Positions 1-10,898 are shown, counted from the first letter of the stretch. The stretch: DNA of 64,000 nucleotides from BAIKAL-G1 sp943369525 (GCA_943369525.1 CALRNL020000008.1:62001-126000); one strand, 5' to 3'. Translations and numbers: made by a program. Notes: generated by a model from the letters alone, not told the origin.

Positions 1-1
1 C

Positions 2-3000
2 ACAATGGAGGCGTGGGTCAATGTCAAACAATACACCAACTGGCCAAGCATTATTGATCTTGGCAATGGAGTCGGCGTCAACCAAATCATCCTCATGATG
101 CATGAGGCCACAGGCAAGCCAAGATTTTTGATTCAAAATGCAGCTGGGAACAACCTATTAGATGTGATCTCAAGTGTGCCATTACAACTCAACCAATGGG
201 CCCATGTGGCCGCCACAATAGACGCAAATAAGCTGGCCACAATCTATGTGAATGGGGTTTCTGTTGCAACTGGCACTGCTACAGCATTACCGGAAACCCT
301 AAGCCGCTCGAGTAATTTGATTGGCAAAGCCAGTAGGAGCTGGCATGATAATTTTAATGGCACCATTCGCGATGTGCGCGTCTATTCAGCGGCTCGCACT
401 GTTGAACAAATTAATGCAGATCGTTTCAACGCCATCAGTGCTGATAGTTCGTTGGTGTATGGCTATGATTTTGTGAATTCTGCGGTCAGTGCCACCAATC
501 CCAGCGAAGTTGCCACCATCGTTGGCAGCACCTTTGGTGCTAGCAATGGCAATACGGGCAGTCAAACGTTCACGGTGTCGCTTAAGCAGCCCAGGTCTAC
601 TCCCACCCAGGTTTATTTCCAATTAGATGGCAATACAAAAGCACGGGTTGGTAGTGATATCAACATCAATGAGTCCTCCCGTGCGCTGGGCTCTGCCACC
701 AATGGCCTCAATCAATTCGTTTTTGACAACTACATTCAACAAGCGTCAACCGATAGCCTGCCAGTTTCGTTTAGTCGCACCCAGCTTGATGCCAATGGCA
801 TCAATGAAACCTATGCAGCAACCTATGCAAATGCTGGGTCACCCCTAAATTACGGAGTGCGATGGACCGGCTTTGTTTATATTCCAAACGATGGTCGATA
901 CATCTTTAAGAGCAGGGCTGATGGTGGCGTTCGCCTCACGATTAACAATCAATTGCTGATTAATCGTTGGCACGATGTGGCCACATCGCCAAGCAATCCA
1001 GCAGCCAATTACTTCTCTGATGAGATCGTGCTGGAGGGGGGCAGCTATGTACCGATTGTCTATGATTACTACGACACCAATACAAGTACAAACAGAAGCA
1101 GTATTGCCCAGCTCTCCTGGCAGCGGCCCAATCCTTCGGGAGTGGGCACAACCAACGAGCTGATCCCTGCCAATTTCTTTAGCGTTAATGGCCTCGATTC
1201 AGTGTTGATTCCGGCCAATAGCACCAGCGCCAGTTTTACTGTCAACACAGTAGACAACCTGGTTGCTGAGAAAAACGGCGACATCTCCTTTTCGTTGCTC
1301 TCCAATCCCGGCATAAGAATCAAGGCCGGAACTGCCACCCAGGCCGGTGGCCTAACCACGATCAAACTCAAACTTGATGGGGCCTATCAAGATTCCCTCA
1401 CCATACCCAGTGGCACCACACTGCAATTCCGCAATGACAATGATCAGGCTAACGGAAGTGTCGTTAATACCCTAACACTGACATCGGCTGCAACCTTATA
1501 CAATGGCTTTGAGGTTGACGTTACGGGTAGCCACGGCAATAGTAATGCGTTCACCACAAGTCTGGTGTCCGCCTATCGGCAGGAGAGCTACCGTCCCAAT
1601 CTCAATATTGTCACGACCACCGATTTTAGCAATGTTGGCCTGACCCGGACGCTGTTTTCTAATTACACCGACACATCTAAAAATCTTTCTACATTAGTAC
1701 CGTCATCATCCTCCACTGACAGCAATGGCATCAATGAAACCGATGCCACCATGTCACCCCTCTCCCCAACCGATAATTTTGCCGCCCGCTGGACGGGCTA
1801 TATTAAAATCCCCAGTACGGGTACCTATACCTTCCACACAGTGGCCGACAATGGGGTTCGCCTGTTTGTTAATGGTAACACCCTAATTGATAACTGGACC
1901 AACTCATCGCAGCGGACGCTTAATTCCACCTCGCAAAATTACACCCAGGGACAGCTTGTTGCTGTCACCATGGATTATTACTCCAGCACTGGCACATCCA
2001 CTGCCCAATTGCAATGGAGCTACAGCGGATCTGGCGTCACACCCGTTACGAACCAACTGGTTCCCGCTTCGGCGTTCAGCCAGCTCAGCGGCACGATCGG
2101 GCTAAGACTCAATGAAAGCGATTCATCCCTTACCCGAAGCGTAAAGGCCGGCGATACGTTGCAGTTCTCGAATGGAACCAGCCTCAGAATCGCCAATGAC
2201 GTTACCCTCTCAACCACGGCAACGGTTGTGAATGCCTCCCTGCCGGCAACCGCTTCGACTGCAACGGTATTGAGCGGCGAGACCCTCTCCCTGCCGTCCT
2301 TGCCCGCGGCCCAGGTGAGCGTTATTGACAATGATTTGCCCGGTTTTCGCATTAGCAGCGATGCTGCAGGTCTGCAAACCGTCCTAGCTAGCGACACGAT
2401 CACGGTCAACGAAGCCGATAGCAGTGGCGCTGGGGTGACCCGCTACCTAGCCCTTACCACCCAACCGACTAGCACGGTCACCGTCTATCTCGAATCCTCC
2501 GCCAGCAACCATGGCCTGTTGAAGGCCCCCACCAGCGCCCAAGCGCTTGCGCGAATCCCCCTCACCTTTACGCCCAGCAATTGGTCGACTCCCCAGGCTT
2601 TTGCAACGGTTCCCCAACAGGATAATGCGGTTAGCGGTAATGCTAATTTTGCCATCTTCGCTAGCAGCACATCAAATGATTCGCTCTATAACAACCTCAA
2701 GCCAGCAAGCAATGGCAAACTCTTCAACGTCAGTAAGACGGACATGGATACGCCTGGTATTGTTAGTTCCGCAGTGACTGTGGTCACGGGCCAGGGAAGC
2801 AATAGCAATGGCTCCTTTACCCTGAAGCTCAACAGCAAGCCCACGTCGAATGTTAATGTAACGCTACATCCGAGTGATGGCCAGTTCACCGTTAACAATG
2901 CCAGTCTTAATAATGATCAAACTCTGGTCTTTACACCCGATAATTGGGCCATCCCCCAGCAGGTGCAGGTGCAAGCCGTCGCCAATACGATCGTCCAGGA

Positions 3001-6000
3001 CACAACGAATAGCCCCTTACAGATTAAGTCAACCAGTGCCGATCCAAATTACACGAATTTAACAACCCCCGATGTCACAATAGCGATCACCCACAACACC
3101 CTGCCCACCGTAAGGCTTGAGTTGGTGGGACCCCGGGCCGGTGAAGTTGGCCAGCCGGCAACCTGGCGCCTGGTGTCGAATGCACCGGTGCCCACCTCCT
3201 GGGGCTCCACAGGTTTGGTGGTGGGCTATAACGTCACCAATTCCCTCAGTAGTGCCAATGTCATTGGCAATGGCACCGAATCCGTGCCGATCACTTCCAT
3301 GGTTCAGGGGTTGCTTAGCAGTGGCAGTATTCGGATTGCCCCGGGGCAAACGACAAGTAATGCCTTCATCATGCCCATCGACGACTTTGCGGTTGACGGT
3401 GTTGATAAACAATTCCAACTCAATCTCCAGGCCGGCAGTGGTTACACCCTGGATCCCTTTGCATCCACCGCCACAGTATCAATTAAGGACAACGACGTTG
3501 CCGGATTGATGATTGCCCTGGCGGGTGAGCGCACCATGACGATTGAGGGGGCAGGAGCCTCCCAATTCCAGGTTTGTTTGCTCAGCCAACCCAGCGATAC
3601 TGTCACCATACAACTATCAGACATCAGTAGTGTTGCAACCGGACAGAGCGGCACACCGCTTGGCCAGTTGATAGTTGATAACCCTACGTTGACCTTTACA
3701 AAGGACAACTGGAACGTGCTCCAAGTCGTCAATGTACGCGCCAATGACGATAATATCATAGAAGATGGTACTGGTTTGCGTGCCTACACGGGCATCCATA
3801 CAGGCCAACTCCAGTATACGTTCACTAGCAATGATGGTGATTACTCGTCAGCGGGAAAACCCGTCGCCCATTTCACAAAGACTAGCCAAGCAATAGACAT
3901 CGTTGATCGCACCCTTGATCCTCTCACCTACCTGGGTATTGATCAGGCGTTATCGGCCATGATGGACGGCCTTAATGCCATGAACTTGCCCATTGCGGGC
4001 AACCTAAATGGAAAGACTGGCCCGGCTATCAATGAATTTCTCGACAAACTGGTTGACTCAATCCGAACCACACCGCAGCTAACTAGCAAAAAACTAGAAA
4101 AGCTTCTCATGGATGCCTCAGGTGTCAACACCACCAGCCCAATCACCATGACAATGGATAGCTTGGGCGTTTCCATCGACTATACCGTTTCAGATGCCTA
4201 TAATCTTTATTCGATTCCACTCGCAAATGATTTCGGTGTTCCTGCCCTAGGCCTTCAAGTAAGCGGCAGTTTTGATGGCAGCTTTGACTACAGTGCGCGC
4301 CTTAAGATGGGAGTTGATAAGACAAGGGGCTTCTATTTTGACACCGCAAATAGTAGACTTGATGCCCATTACAAGACGAACCTTTCCCCAGACTTTAGTT
4401 TAAAAGGCGGCTTGGGATTCCTGCAGATCGATGCAGTCAACCAACCCAGCCCCCACAAAAGTCTAGGTATTATCGGCGAACCGATCGCTGGACTCACGGG
4501 TGAGAGAACTGGTATCGATGCAACATTTAGATTAAAACTTGCCTCGCCCCTCGCTAATGCTGCCGAGTCTCCCTATAACGACGTAACATTACTACCCATA
4601 CAAAAACTCTTAAGTACCGATTTTAGCAACCTATTTAGACTTCATTTTACAGGCCAAACAGATGGTGTTTTATCCGTTGGCATGAAGGCATCTCTTCAGG
4701 ATTTCTCGGCGATTCCACTGGTTAGCTTTGATTTGTCAACCAAGATGCCGCTCTTTTATTCCACCAATCCAGAGAGCCCCCTGCCCACCTTGGGAACACC
4801 GGAAATCCCAAATCCTACCAATGTCTTTATTGATAATTTACTGTTAGGCATGGACAATCTTATTGCAAGCCTTGTCAAGCCATTGATCACTGCCATTGAT
4901 GGTGTCTTGCAACCCATCTACCCATTGATACAGTCGTTGTATGATGATACGCGCGTTTTTTCCCGGCTTGGTATTGGTCCCAAATTTGATGCCAATAGCG
5001 ATGGTAGCGTTACCGTCATTGAATTGGCCCAATACACTGCTATGCAGCAGGCGATGTCCAATCCAAATGATCCTGCGACCCAAGAACGTCTTGCTGCGAT
5101 CAATCGTACAGTCGCTTTTTGTGACAACCTTAAGGCTGTTATTGATCTCAACGAGCAATTAAAGAGCCTCTCTAAGGACGAGAACTTTTTTATTGAATAT
5201 GGAAACTTCGTGCTTTCCAACTTCAATCTTGCATCTACTAATAGCGCCAATTCAGCATCTGCTATCAATGTTGATGCTGTTTCCAGTCAGTACAACCAAC
5301 TAGCCTCTGGCGCTGCTACCACATTAGCGGCAAGCACCCGCATAGGTGCTGGCGAAAAGCTTAGCAGCATCTTTAATCAACTTCAGGCCCTTGGCTTTAG
5401 TGTCCCTTTGATTACGGAGCCAAAGGATATCATTAAAATGTTACTCGGCCAGCCCCGTGATTTGATTACGTGGCGCATGCCAATTGCCGGCCTCAGCGCT
5501 AGCATGGATCAATCATTTAATACCTATGGTTTACATTATGGCACCGCATCAGGGTCTTTTGATGTTCAAACAGACCTCAACTTCGGTTTTGATACGGTTG
5601 GGTTGCAGCAATGGGCCCTATCTGCATTCAAACCAGAGGATGCCCATAAGGTGTTTGATGGTTTTTATGTAGATGCCCCTTCTGATCGTCCTCAGTTTGA
5701 TTTTGATGCATCAATCGGTGTCAGCCAAGGAATCCATATCTCACCAATGAGGGCTGATTTTAACGGTGGAGTCTTAGGCAATGCCCAAATGAAGCTTTTG
5801 GATCCAGGCGTTATATCAGGCACCTCCGATGGCAAACTGCGCGGAGCCGAAATCGCCGCCAATAGTGACGATGTGACCAAACTTTATCTGCTCACAGGTG
5901 CAGTCACATCCTCGCTCAATGGACAAGTGCAGCTGGGAGTTGATCTTGGTTTCTATTCCTACTGGAAAACCGTATGGAAAAAACAGCTTAATACTCTCAA

Positions 6001-8455
6001 CCTGTTTAGTTTTGGTGGTACTGGGACATCGGCTAGTGGCAGTGCTTCCAATAGTTATTTACAGGGATCAACCGTTTTCTTTGATTCCAATTTTAACGGC
6101 ACCATTGATCCTGGTGAGCCCACGGCTATCACCTCTCAAGATGATGGTAGCTACTCACTTGAGATCGATAATCGCACCTTTGATACCAATCAAAATGGCA
6201 AGATTGATCCCGAAGAAGGCATGTTGGTTGTCTATGGCGGGGTTGACTCCGTTAGCAAGGCACCAATACGCACACCGTTCGTGGCCCCCTTCGGCGCGAT
6301 GGTTACTCCCCTAACATCGCTTTATGCCTACAGCTTGATGATGGCCAAGAATTTTCCAGGTTATAGCGAAGCAGCGGTGAAGGCCAAAATTGATAAGTTC
6401 TTCTTGCTTGGTAATTACGATTTCCTTTACCAAGATCCGGAGAAGGACCTGCTGCAGGCCGAAGCGGCCGGCCAAAATTCATCCTTCTTTCTCACACCTG
6501 CGCAAAAAACCTCCGCTAAAAACGCCTATTTAGCCCATATTAAGTTGCACCTTGTCTCTTACTATTTAGAAACGATGGGCGAGACTGTCTTGCCCAACCT
6601 ATTCCCGAACGATCTGCCTACTAAGCTCAAGCTTAATCAGGAATTCTATACACGAGTCATTGGCTACATCGAAGCCACTGACGCCCTGAATCCCGGCGGG
6701 GTAGGCTTAACGGTTAAAACTATAGATCGAATTCTTGTCGATGTTGTCAATGGGTTTGTTACCTACATCAGCCAGGCTACCAGTGATCCGCTCACGATTG
6801 CCACTGTGAAGTCAATGTTGGGCAACGTGGCAAGCCGCGCTAAAGAGGCCTTTATGCAGCTGGATAGGATTGCTGATAATTTTGAAGGCAAAGCCTTCTT
6901 TGACAATGTTAACCAGATTAAAGCAGCCATCTTTACTGGCATAAGCAAGGAAGCGGAGCGCGCCGTTAATTTCTATAAGGCTCCTCCAGCCCTTCCCGCC
7001 ATGGCCAATGGGGCCAAAGTGGATCCCACTAACCCATTGGCATTTAAGGCTTCCAATATTAAGGCCCCAGACCCAACGATTACCAAGACAACGATAGAGT
7101 TCAACGATACCATGATGGATTTCACCGCACTCCTAGAAGGTTCGAAGACGCGAACCTCCCTTGGCCTAAGCCTCAAGGCATTTGGGGCATCCCTACTATC
7201 TAGGCTCGATCCCTACTTAACCGGTGTGCAAGAAAGTGGCAAACAATTAGCCTTTTTTGCTATCGATGGCGATGGTAATACCACCCCATTCTCCTATGAT
7301 CCGATCAACGACGTAGGCGCCCGATTCTACGATCTTAAGCGCTCTGGCATGGCTGACTTTATCCATCTGTCCTACAAGGATGGTGGTCCTGGTGACATGG
7401 ACGGTCAAGTCGATGGCAAAATCTCCGATCCTGCGACTACGGCCGTGGTGGATTCCACGCCTAGTTTGCGTCTGCTTGATGCCAGGACCTTGCAAATTGG
7501 TGATAGCACGATCAATGTGGCAACAGCCCTGTTCATTTCGCTCACACTGCAGTCGAACTCTACCGATCTCAGTGAGATTGGCTATGTAGTTCTAAATGCC
7601 GGTGACGACCCCAATGCCGTTAGTCTTGCTGATCTGCTTTCGAATGGCCAGATCCTGTTTAGTTCCTTGGCGAAGGCATCTAGCCTTTCCATCGGCAGCA
7701 CTGGACTTAGCCGTGATTTGCAGATTACGAATAATCAGAAGCTTCTTTGCTTTGAAGTTAGGGGAACATCCATCCAGGAGCTTGCAGCTGGTAAAACCAG
7801 TGTGGCTGAGTTGGGTAGCCAATTCCAATTCCTCACATGGAGCGCCCAGGAGGGTAGCAAAACCGCAAGCCTCAATTCCACTAGTGGCCTCTCCATCCAG
7901 CTCAATCTCAACAACTCTGCCCCTGGTTTGAATGCGCTCGTATCCTGCGACCAATCTTTTGCCCCAGTCTTGAACACATCCGCCCTCTCAGGCGATCAAC
8001 TCACTGGTGTTCTCTCCTACAACCGCGAAGCCAGTTTTAATTCCACCGTTGGTTTCTACCAGGTATTGGACCGCAATGGTTCCCTGTTTGATGCCGTGAC
8101 TGGACGGACCCTCGATCCCACCGCCCTTCAGGCCGGTGACCAGGCCCGTTACCGGGAACTGGCGCTCCTGGCTGCCAATCGGGCAGCGGCCCTCGATGGG
8201 ATTGCCACGACGAATGGCCTGCTTGCCCAAAAGGAATTCAGTGTGGTCGGTGGTGCCTTTTATTCCCCTTTCGCGATCGTTGCCAGCACCCAGCAAACCT
8301 ACTTTGCGTTTGCAGCTGCCAACACCGATGGCGTCAATCACTTCAAGATGATGGGTGCCAATGTGTTTGGCCTGGAAGACATGCACGGCGGCGGCGATCA
8401 GGATTACAACGATCTACTCGTGGGTATTGATTTCAAAAGTTATGTCCCTATTTAA
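2..8455 (+). CDS. Giant multidomain surface or secreted protein, 5' end outside window (LamG-like, PA14 x2, DUF4114)
   Basis: The frame is open from base 2, so the gene begins before the window; 2817 residues are visible. Counting from the ATG at 5, residues 1-130 look like a LamG/concanavalin-like fold. Two PA14 modules follow near 235-380 and 545-690; each has the RWTG(F/Y) core and a GVRL-N-N-LLI(N/D)-W element. Calx-beta-like stretches come next. Calcium-loop-like segments occur at about 1662 (DANSDGSVTVIEL), 2027 and 2060 (DTNQNGKIDPEEG). The C-terminus (about 2765-2812) is DUF4114-like, with GGGDQDYNDLLV. Such proteins are usually calcium-binding adhesins or S-layer-type proteins exported by type I secretion. 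No transmembrane segment is evident in the visible part. Base composition is clearly AT-richer than the neighbours. Adhesion is inferred; the precise ligand is unknown. Confidence 0.88.
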   Translation, partial: TMEAWVNVKQYTNWPSIIDLGNGVGVNQIILMMHEATGKPRFLIQNAAGNNLLDVISSVPLQLNQWAHVAATIDANKLATIYVNGVSVATGTATALPETLSRSSNLIGKASRSWHDNFNGTIRDVRVYSAARTVEQINADRFNAISADSSLVYGYDFVNSAVSATNPSEVATIVGSTFGASNGNTGSQTFTVSLKQPRSTPTQVYFQLDGNTKARVGSDININESSRALGSATNGLNQFVFDNYIQQASTDSLPVSFSRTQLDANGINETYAATYANAGSPLNYGVRWTGFVYIPNDGRYIFKSRADGGVRLTINNQLLINRWHDVATSPSNPAANYFSDEIVLEGGSYVPIVYDYYDTNTSTNRSSIAQLSWQRPNPSGVGTTNELIPANFFSVNGLDSVLIPANSTSASFTVNTVDNLVAEKNGDISFSLLSNPGIRIKAGTATQAGGLTTIKLKLDGAYQDSLTIPSGTTLQFRNDNDQANGSVVNTLTLTSAATLYNGFEVDVTGSHGNSNAFTTSLVSAYRQESYRPNLNIVTTTDFSNVGLTRTLFSNYTDTSKNLSTLVPSSSSTDSNGINETDATMSPLSPTDNFAARWTGYIKIPSTGTYTFHTVADNGVRLFVNGNTLIDNWTNSSQRTLNSTSQNYTQGQLVAVTMDYYSSTGTSTAQLQWSYSGSGVTPVTNQLVPASAFSQLSGTIGLRLNESDSSLTRSVKAGDTLQFSNGTSLRIANDVTLSTTATVVNASLPATASTATVLSGETLSLPSLPAAQVSVIDNDLPGFRISSDAAGLQTVLASDTITVNEADSSGAGVTRYLALTTQPTSTVTVYLESSASNHGLLKAPTSAQALARIPLTFTPSNWSTPQAFATVPQQDNAVSGNANFAIFASSTSNDSLYNNLKPASNGKLFNVSKTDMDTPGIVSSAVTVVTGQGSNSNGSFTLKLNSKPTSNVNVTLHPSDGQFTVNNASLNNDQTLVFTPDNWAIPQQVQVQAVANTIVQDTTNSPLQIKSTSADPNYTNLTTPDVTIAITHNTLPTVRLELVGPRAGEVGQPATWRLVSNAPVPTSWGSTGLVVGYNVTNSLSSANVIGNGTESVPITSMVQGLLSSGSIRIAPGQTTSNAFIMPIDDFAVDGVDKQFQLNLQAGSGYTLDPFASTATVSIKDNDVAGLMIALAGERTMTIEGAGASQFQVCLLSQPSDTVTIQLSDISSVATGQSGTPLGQLIVDNPTLTFTKDNWNVLQVVNVRANDDNIIEDGTGLRAYTGIHTGQLQYTFTSNDGDYSSAGKPVAHFTKTSQAIDIVDRTLDPLTYLGIDQALSAMMDGLNAMNLPIAGNLNGKTGPAINEFLDKLVDSIRTTPQLTSKKLEKLLMDASGVNTTSPITMTMDSLGVSIDYTVSDAYNLYSIPLANDFGVPALGLQVSGSFDGSFDYSARLKMGVDKTRGFYFDTANSRLDAHYKTNLSPDFSLKGGLGFLQIDAVNQPSPHKSLGIIGEPIAGLTGERTGIDATFRLKLASPLANAAESPYNDVTLLPIQKLLSTDFSNLFRLHFTGQTDGVLSVGMKASLQDFSAIPLVSFDLSTKMPLFYSTNPESPLPTLGTPEIPNPTNVFIDNLLLGMDNLIASLVKPLITAIDGVLQPIYPLIQSLYDDTRVFSRLGIGPKFDANSDGSVTVIELAQYTAMQQAMSNPNDPATQERLAAINRTVAFCDNLKAVIDLNEQLKSLSKDENFFIEYGNFVLSNFNLASTNSANSASAINVDAVSSQYNQLASGAATTLAASTRIGAGEKLSSIFNQLQALGFSVPLITEPKDIIKMLLGQPRDLITWRMPIAGLSASMDQSFNTYGLHYGTASGSFDVQTDLNFGFDTVGLQQWALSAFKPEDAHKVFDGFYVDAPSDRPQFDFDASIGVSQGIHISPMRADFNGGVLGNAQMKLLDPGVISGTSDGKLRGAEIAANSDDVTKLYLLTGAVTSSLNGQVQLGVDLGFYSYWKTVWKKQLNTLNLFSFGGTGTSASGSASNSYLQGSTVFFDSNFNGTIDPGEPTAITSQDDGSYSLEIDNRTFDTNQNGKIDPEEGMLVVYGGVDSVSKAPIRTPFVAPFGAMVTPLTSLYAYSLMMAKNFPGYSEAAVKAKIDKFFLLGNYDFLYQDPEKDLLQAEAAGQNSSFFLTPAQKTSAKNAYLAHIKLHLVSYYLETMGETVLPNLFPNDLPTKLKLNQEFYTRVIGYIEATDALNPGGVGLTVKTIDRILVDVVNGFVTYISQATSDPLTIATVKSMLGNVASRAKEAFMQLDRIADNFEGKAFFDNVNQIKAAIFTGISKEAERAVNFYKAPPALPAMANGAKVDPTNPLAFKASNIKAPDPTITKTTIEFNDTMMDFTALLEGSKTRTSLGLSLKAFGASLLSRLDPYLTGVQESGKQLAFFAIDGDGNTTPFSYDPINDVGARFYDLKRSGMADFIHLSYKDGGPGDMDGQVDGKISDPATTAVVDSTPSLRLLDARTLQIGDSTINVATALFISLTLQSNSTDLSEIGYVVLNAGDDPNAVSLADLLSNGQILFSSLAKASSLSIGSTGLSRDLQITNNQKLLCFEVRGTSIQELAAGKTSVAELGSQFQFLTWSAQEGSKTASLNSTSGLSIQLNLNNSAPGLNALVSCDQSFAPVLNTSALSGDQLTGVLSYNREASFNSTVGFYQVLDRNGSLFDAVTGRTLDPTALQAGDQARYRELALLAANRAAALDGIATTNGLLAQKEFSVVGGAFYSPFAIVASTQQTYFAFAAANTDGVNHFKMMGANVFGLEDMHGGGDQDYNDLLVGIDFKSYVPI

Positions 8456-8640
8456 GCGATGATGACTTCATTGGCTGCTCCGCGTTTTTGATTTTCGGCT
8501 TGGCCCAGTCTGCTCTTCAGTGCTGGGCGTCCCCCTTCTCTGTAGTTGCTCGTGCCCGTAGCACTTTTACAGCATATCTGCATATCTGTATCGCCGTAGC
8601 TTTGCCTGGGTTATTTTTAAGCGATGTATAGAACTATTTT

Positions 8641-9372
8641 TTGGCATCGCTTCGCTTGGATTCATTGTTGCCAGGTTTCACCGCCTTGGTACGGTTTTGC
8701 CTGCCTGGCCTTACTGCATGCCTAATGGGTTTGGCCCTGCTGGGCAGCAGCTCCGTTCAGGGCTCCAATGGACCCTTGGAGCCCGCCCAGACGCGTGTCT
8801 TCTGTGGGGCTAGGGAGTGTCCTAGGCAAGCAAGCTCCCCTGGGCCCCTTTCCCTGCGCGGGCTAACCAGCGATTACTTGCTCCTGGCGGGCCATCCCCC
8901 ATCACGTCGCACCCAATTCGACCCAGGAGACCTCCCCCGTTGGGTGCCTCGCAGCAGTGTTGCTGCTGAGGCTGCCCCAGGTGCCGTTCGCCTAGCTGGC
9001 CCTGGGGATTTGGGCGATCAAGTCCCCCAACCTTCCAACCATTGGCTTGACCTGCCGATCCCCAGCAACTGGCTCACTGACGATGCTGGGCCCTCACCGA
9101 TCCAGGAGATCACCGGGGGTGCTGCTGGTCGTTCTAGTCAAGGGGACCTATCGGGTTGGCCCATGGCTCCCAGCTCTCCATCGTTGTTCCCCGACCCTTT
9201 CGCCCCACCAACGCAGCTCGAGACCCTGGCGCTAGTGCCCCACGCACAGGCAGCCATCCCAGCCGGCCCAGGGGTCTTGCCGGTGCCCGGACCCCTGCCC
9301 GCCCTCGGTTTGGCCACGGCCCTGGCCTATTGCCGTCAATTGAGGCGAGCGACCGGCCGCGGAAGGCGTTAA
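8641..9372 (+). CDS. Putative exported protein with PEP-CTERM-like C-terminal sorting signal
   Basis: This predicted protein of 243 residues starts at a TTG; an ATG at 8725 is an alternative. A hydrophobic N-terminal segment (residues about 14-36) looks like a signal peptide. The middle is rich in Pro, Ser and Gly, with no recognised domain. The end has the layout of a PEP-CTERM-type signal: VPGPLP, then a short hydrophobic run (ALGLATALAY), then a basic tail with RQLRRATGRGRR. Cyanobacteria carry VPxPLP-type variants of this signal, processed by exosortase-like enzymes; that assignment is inference. It lies 185 bp downstream of the giant surface protein on the same strand, so both may belong to the cell envelope. 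The low-complexity composition leaves some chance that the frame is spurious. Confidence 0.55.
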   Translation: MASLRLDSLLPGFTALVRFCLPGLTACLMGLALLGSSSVQGSNGPLEPAQTRVFCGARECPRQASSPGPLSLRGLTSDYLLLAGHPPSRRTQFDPGDLPRWVPRSSVAAEAAPGAVRLAGPGDLGDQVPQPSNHWLDLPIPSNWLTDDAGPSPIQEITGGAAGRSSQGDLSGWPMAPSSPSLFPDPFAPPTQLETLALVPHAQAAIPAGPGVLPVPGPLPALGLATALAYCRQLRRATGRGRR

Positions 9373-9488
9373 CGATTTGGTGGGGTCCCAGGCTCGGGCC
9401 CGATCCAGGTCTCCCCAAGCCAGGCTTCCCGGCCCTAGCACTCCTTTGAATCAGGTCCCAGGGGCTGCCACCCCAGGCAGGTCTGCCA

Positions 9489-10898
9489 TCAGCGGCCGCT
9501 CAGGGCTGGCTCCGGTTTGGCGCTGGTGGCATCAGGGGAGCTGGGTCCGGCTGCAATGCGATTGGCCGAGGCGCGATCCCGGTCACCCTTCACCTTGATG
9601 CCGCCGGTGATCGAGCGCACCGCCAACATGGCGGTTGCTTCGTCGTCGCTGCGCACGGCACTATCAACGGGCTTATAGCTGGCGGGGGCAAGGGCGTTGC
9701 CACGCAGCACCGATCCCAGGGTCAGGAAGGTGAGCTTGAGCTGTTGCCAGGGGTTCATCATCACCACCCGTTTGTAGAGGTAGCTGTCAAAGGTGAGCCG
9801 CTGCACATCCTTGTCATCACACATCTCCACGAAGGCTTCGCGGGCCGCATCATTGCGGTAGAAGATGTTTTGGAGAAGTTCGAGCACCTTATAGGTGGCA
9901 CCGTACTTGCGGTCCCATTTCTTGATGTAAACCTTGAGGTCGGCTTCCGTAGGGATCGTTTGACCCTGCTTGCTAGCTGCCACGATCTGTTCAGCGCACA
10001 TGCGGCCACTCTTGGCAGCGAAGTAGATCCCCTCACCCGAGCTCTTGGTCACATAGCCGGCGGCATCCCCGACCAGGGCCATGCGCCCAACAACCCGGCG
10101 AGGACGGGGATGCTCGGGGATCGGGTGGGCTTCCACCTTGATCACCTCGCCATTGAGCAAGCGCTTTTTGGCCCGTTCGCGGATGCCTTCCTGCAAGCGC
10201 TTGATCAGGGATTGGTTCTGCTGCATGGTGCCGGTGCCAACGGCAACGTGGTCGTATTTGGGGAACACCCAGGCGTAAAAATCGGGGGACACATCAGTGC
10301 CCACATACATTTCGGCCAGGCTTTCGTAATACTTCATTTCCTCGGGCGGCAGCTTGATCCGCTCTTGGAACGCGATTGCCACGTTGTAATCGCCCGCATC
10401 CATGGCCTTGGCCACGCGGCTATTGGCCCCATCGGCGCCAATGATTAGGTCCACGGCCAACTCCTTGGCAACCCCGGTAGCCTCACCGGCGCTGTAATCG
10501 GTGTAGTGGAGCGTGTAGGGTCCCTGGCGCTTGCTGCCGGTGTCGATCTTGGTCACCAAACCATTAATCAGGTTGGCGCCCAGTTCGGCGGCCCGGTCAC
10601 GCAAAAAAGCATCCATCACCTCGCGCCGGCACATCCCGATATATTCATCCTGGTTTTCCAGGTTGATGTCCACCTCGCGATTCGAGGGGGAAATCATCTT
10701 CATATTGCGAACTTTGCGATCGATAATCGATTCGGGTAGATCAAACTCCTCCACCATGCAGAGGGGTATGGCCCCACCGCAGGGCTTGGCGTTATCGAGT
10801 TTGCGCTCGAAGATCCAGGTTTCGATCCCGGCCTTGGCCAGAACTTCAGCAGCACAGGAACCGCTGGGGCCGCCACCCACCACTGCGACACGCAACAT
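9489..10898 (-). CDS. chlP: Geranylgeranyl reductase (geranylgeranyl diphosphate/chlorophyll reductase)
   Basis: ChlP reduces three double bonds of the geranylgeranyl chain to phytyl, using NADPH and FAD, for chlorophyll a, tocopherol and phylloquinone. The protein of 469 residues opens with a Rossmann FAD motif, VVGGGPSGSCAAEVL (about residues 6-20). A CGGAIPLCMVEEFDLP segment typical of the family follows, and the second FAD motif GDAAGYVTKSSGEG is near 277-290. The frame is open a further 237 codons upstream, but family alignment supports the ATG at 10898 (MLRVAVVGGG). It is transcribed away from the carboxypeptidase gene to its right. It likely acts at the thylakoid membrane. Length and motifs match the cyanobacterial ChlP/BchP family well. 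Confidence 0.95.
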   Translation of the reverse strand: MLRVAVVGGGPSGSCAAEVLAKAGIETWIFERKLDNAKPCGGAIPLCMVEEFDLPESIIDRKVRNMKMISPSNREVDINLENQDEYIGMCRREVMDAFLRDRAAELGANLINGLVTKIDTGSKRQGPYTLHYTDYSAGEATGVAKELAVDLIIGADGANSRVAKAMDAGDYNVAIAFQERIKLPPEEMKYYESLAEMYVGTDVSPDFYAWVFPKYDHVAVGTGTMQQNQSLIKRLQEGIRERAKKRLLNGEVIKVEAHPIPEHPRPRRVVGRMALVGDAAGYVTKSSGEGIYFAAKSGRMCAEQIVAASKQGQTIPTEADLKVYIKKWDRKYGATYKVLELLQNIFYRNDAAREAFVEMCDDKDVQRLTFDSYLYKRVVMMNPWQQLKLTFLTLGSVLRGNALAPASYKPVDSAVRSDDEATAMLAVRSITGGIKVKGDRDRASANRIAAGPSSPDATSAKPEPALSGR

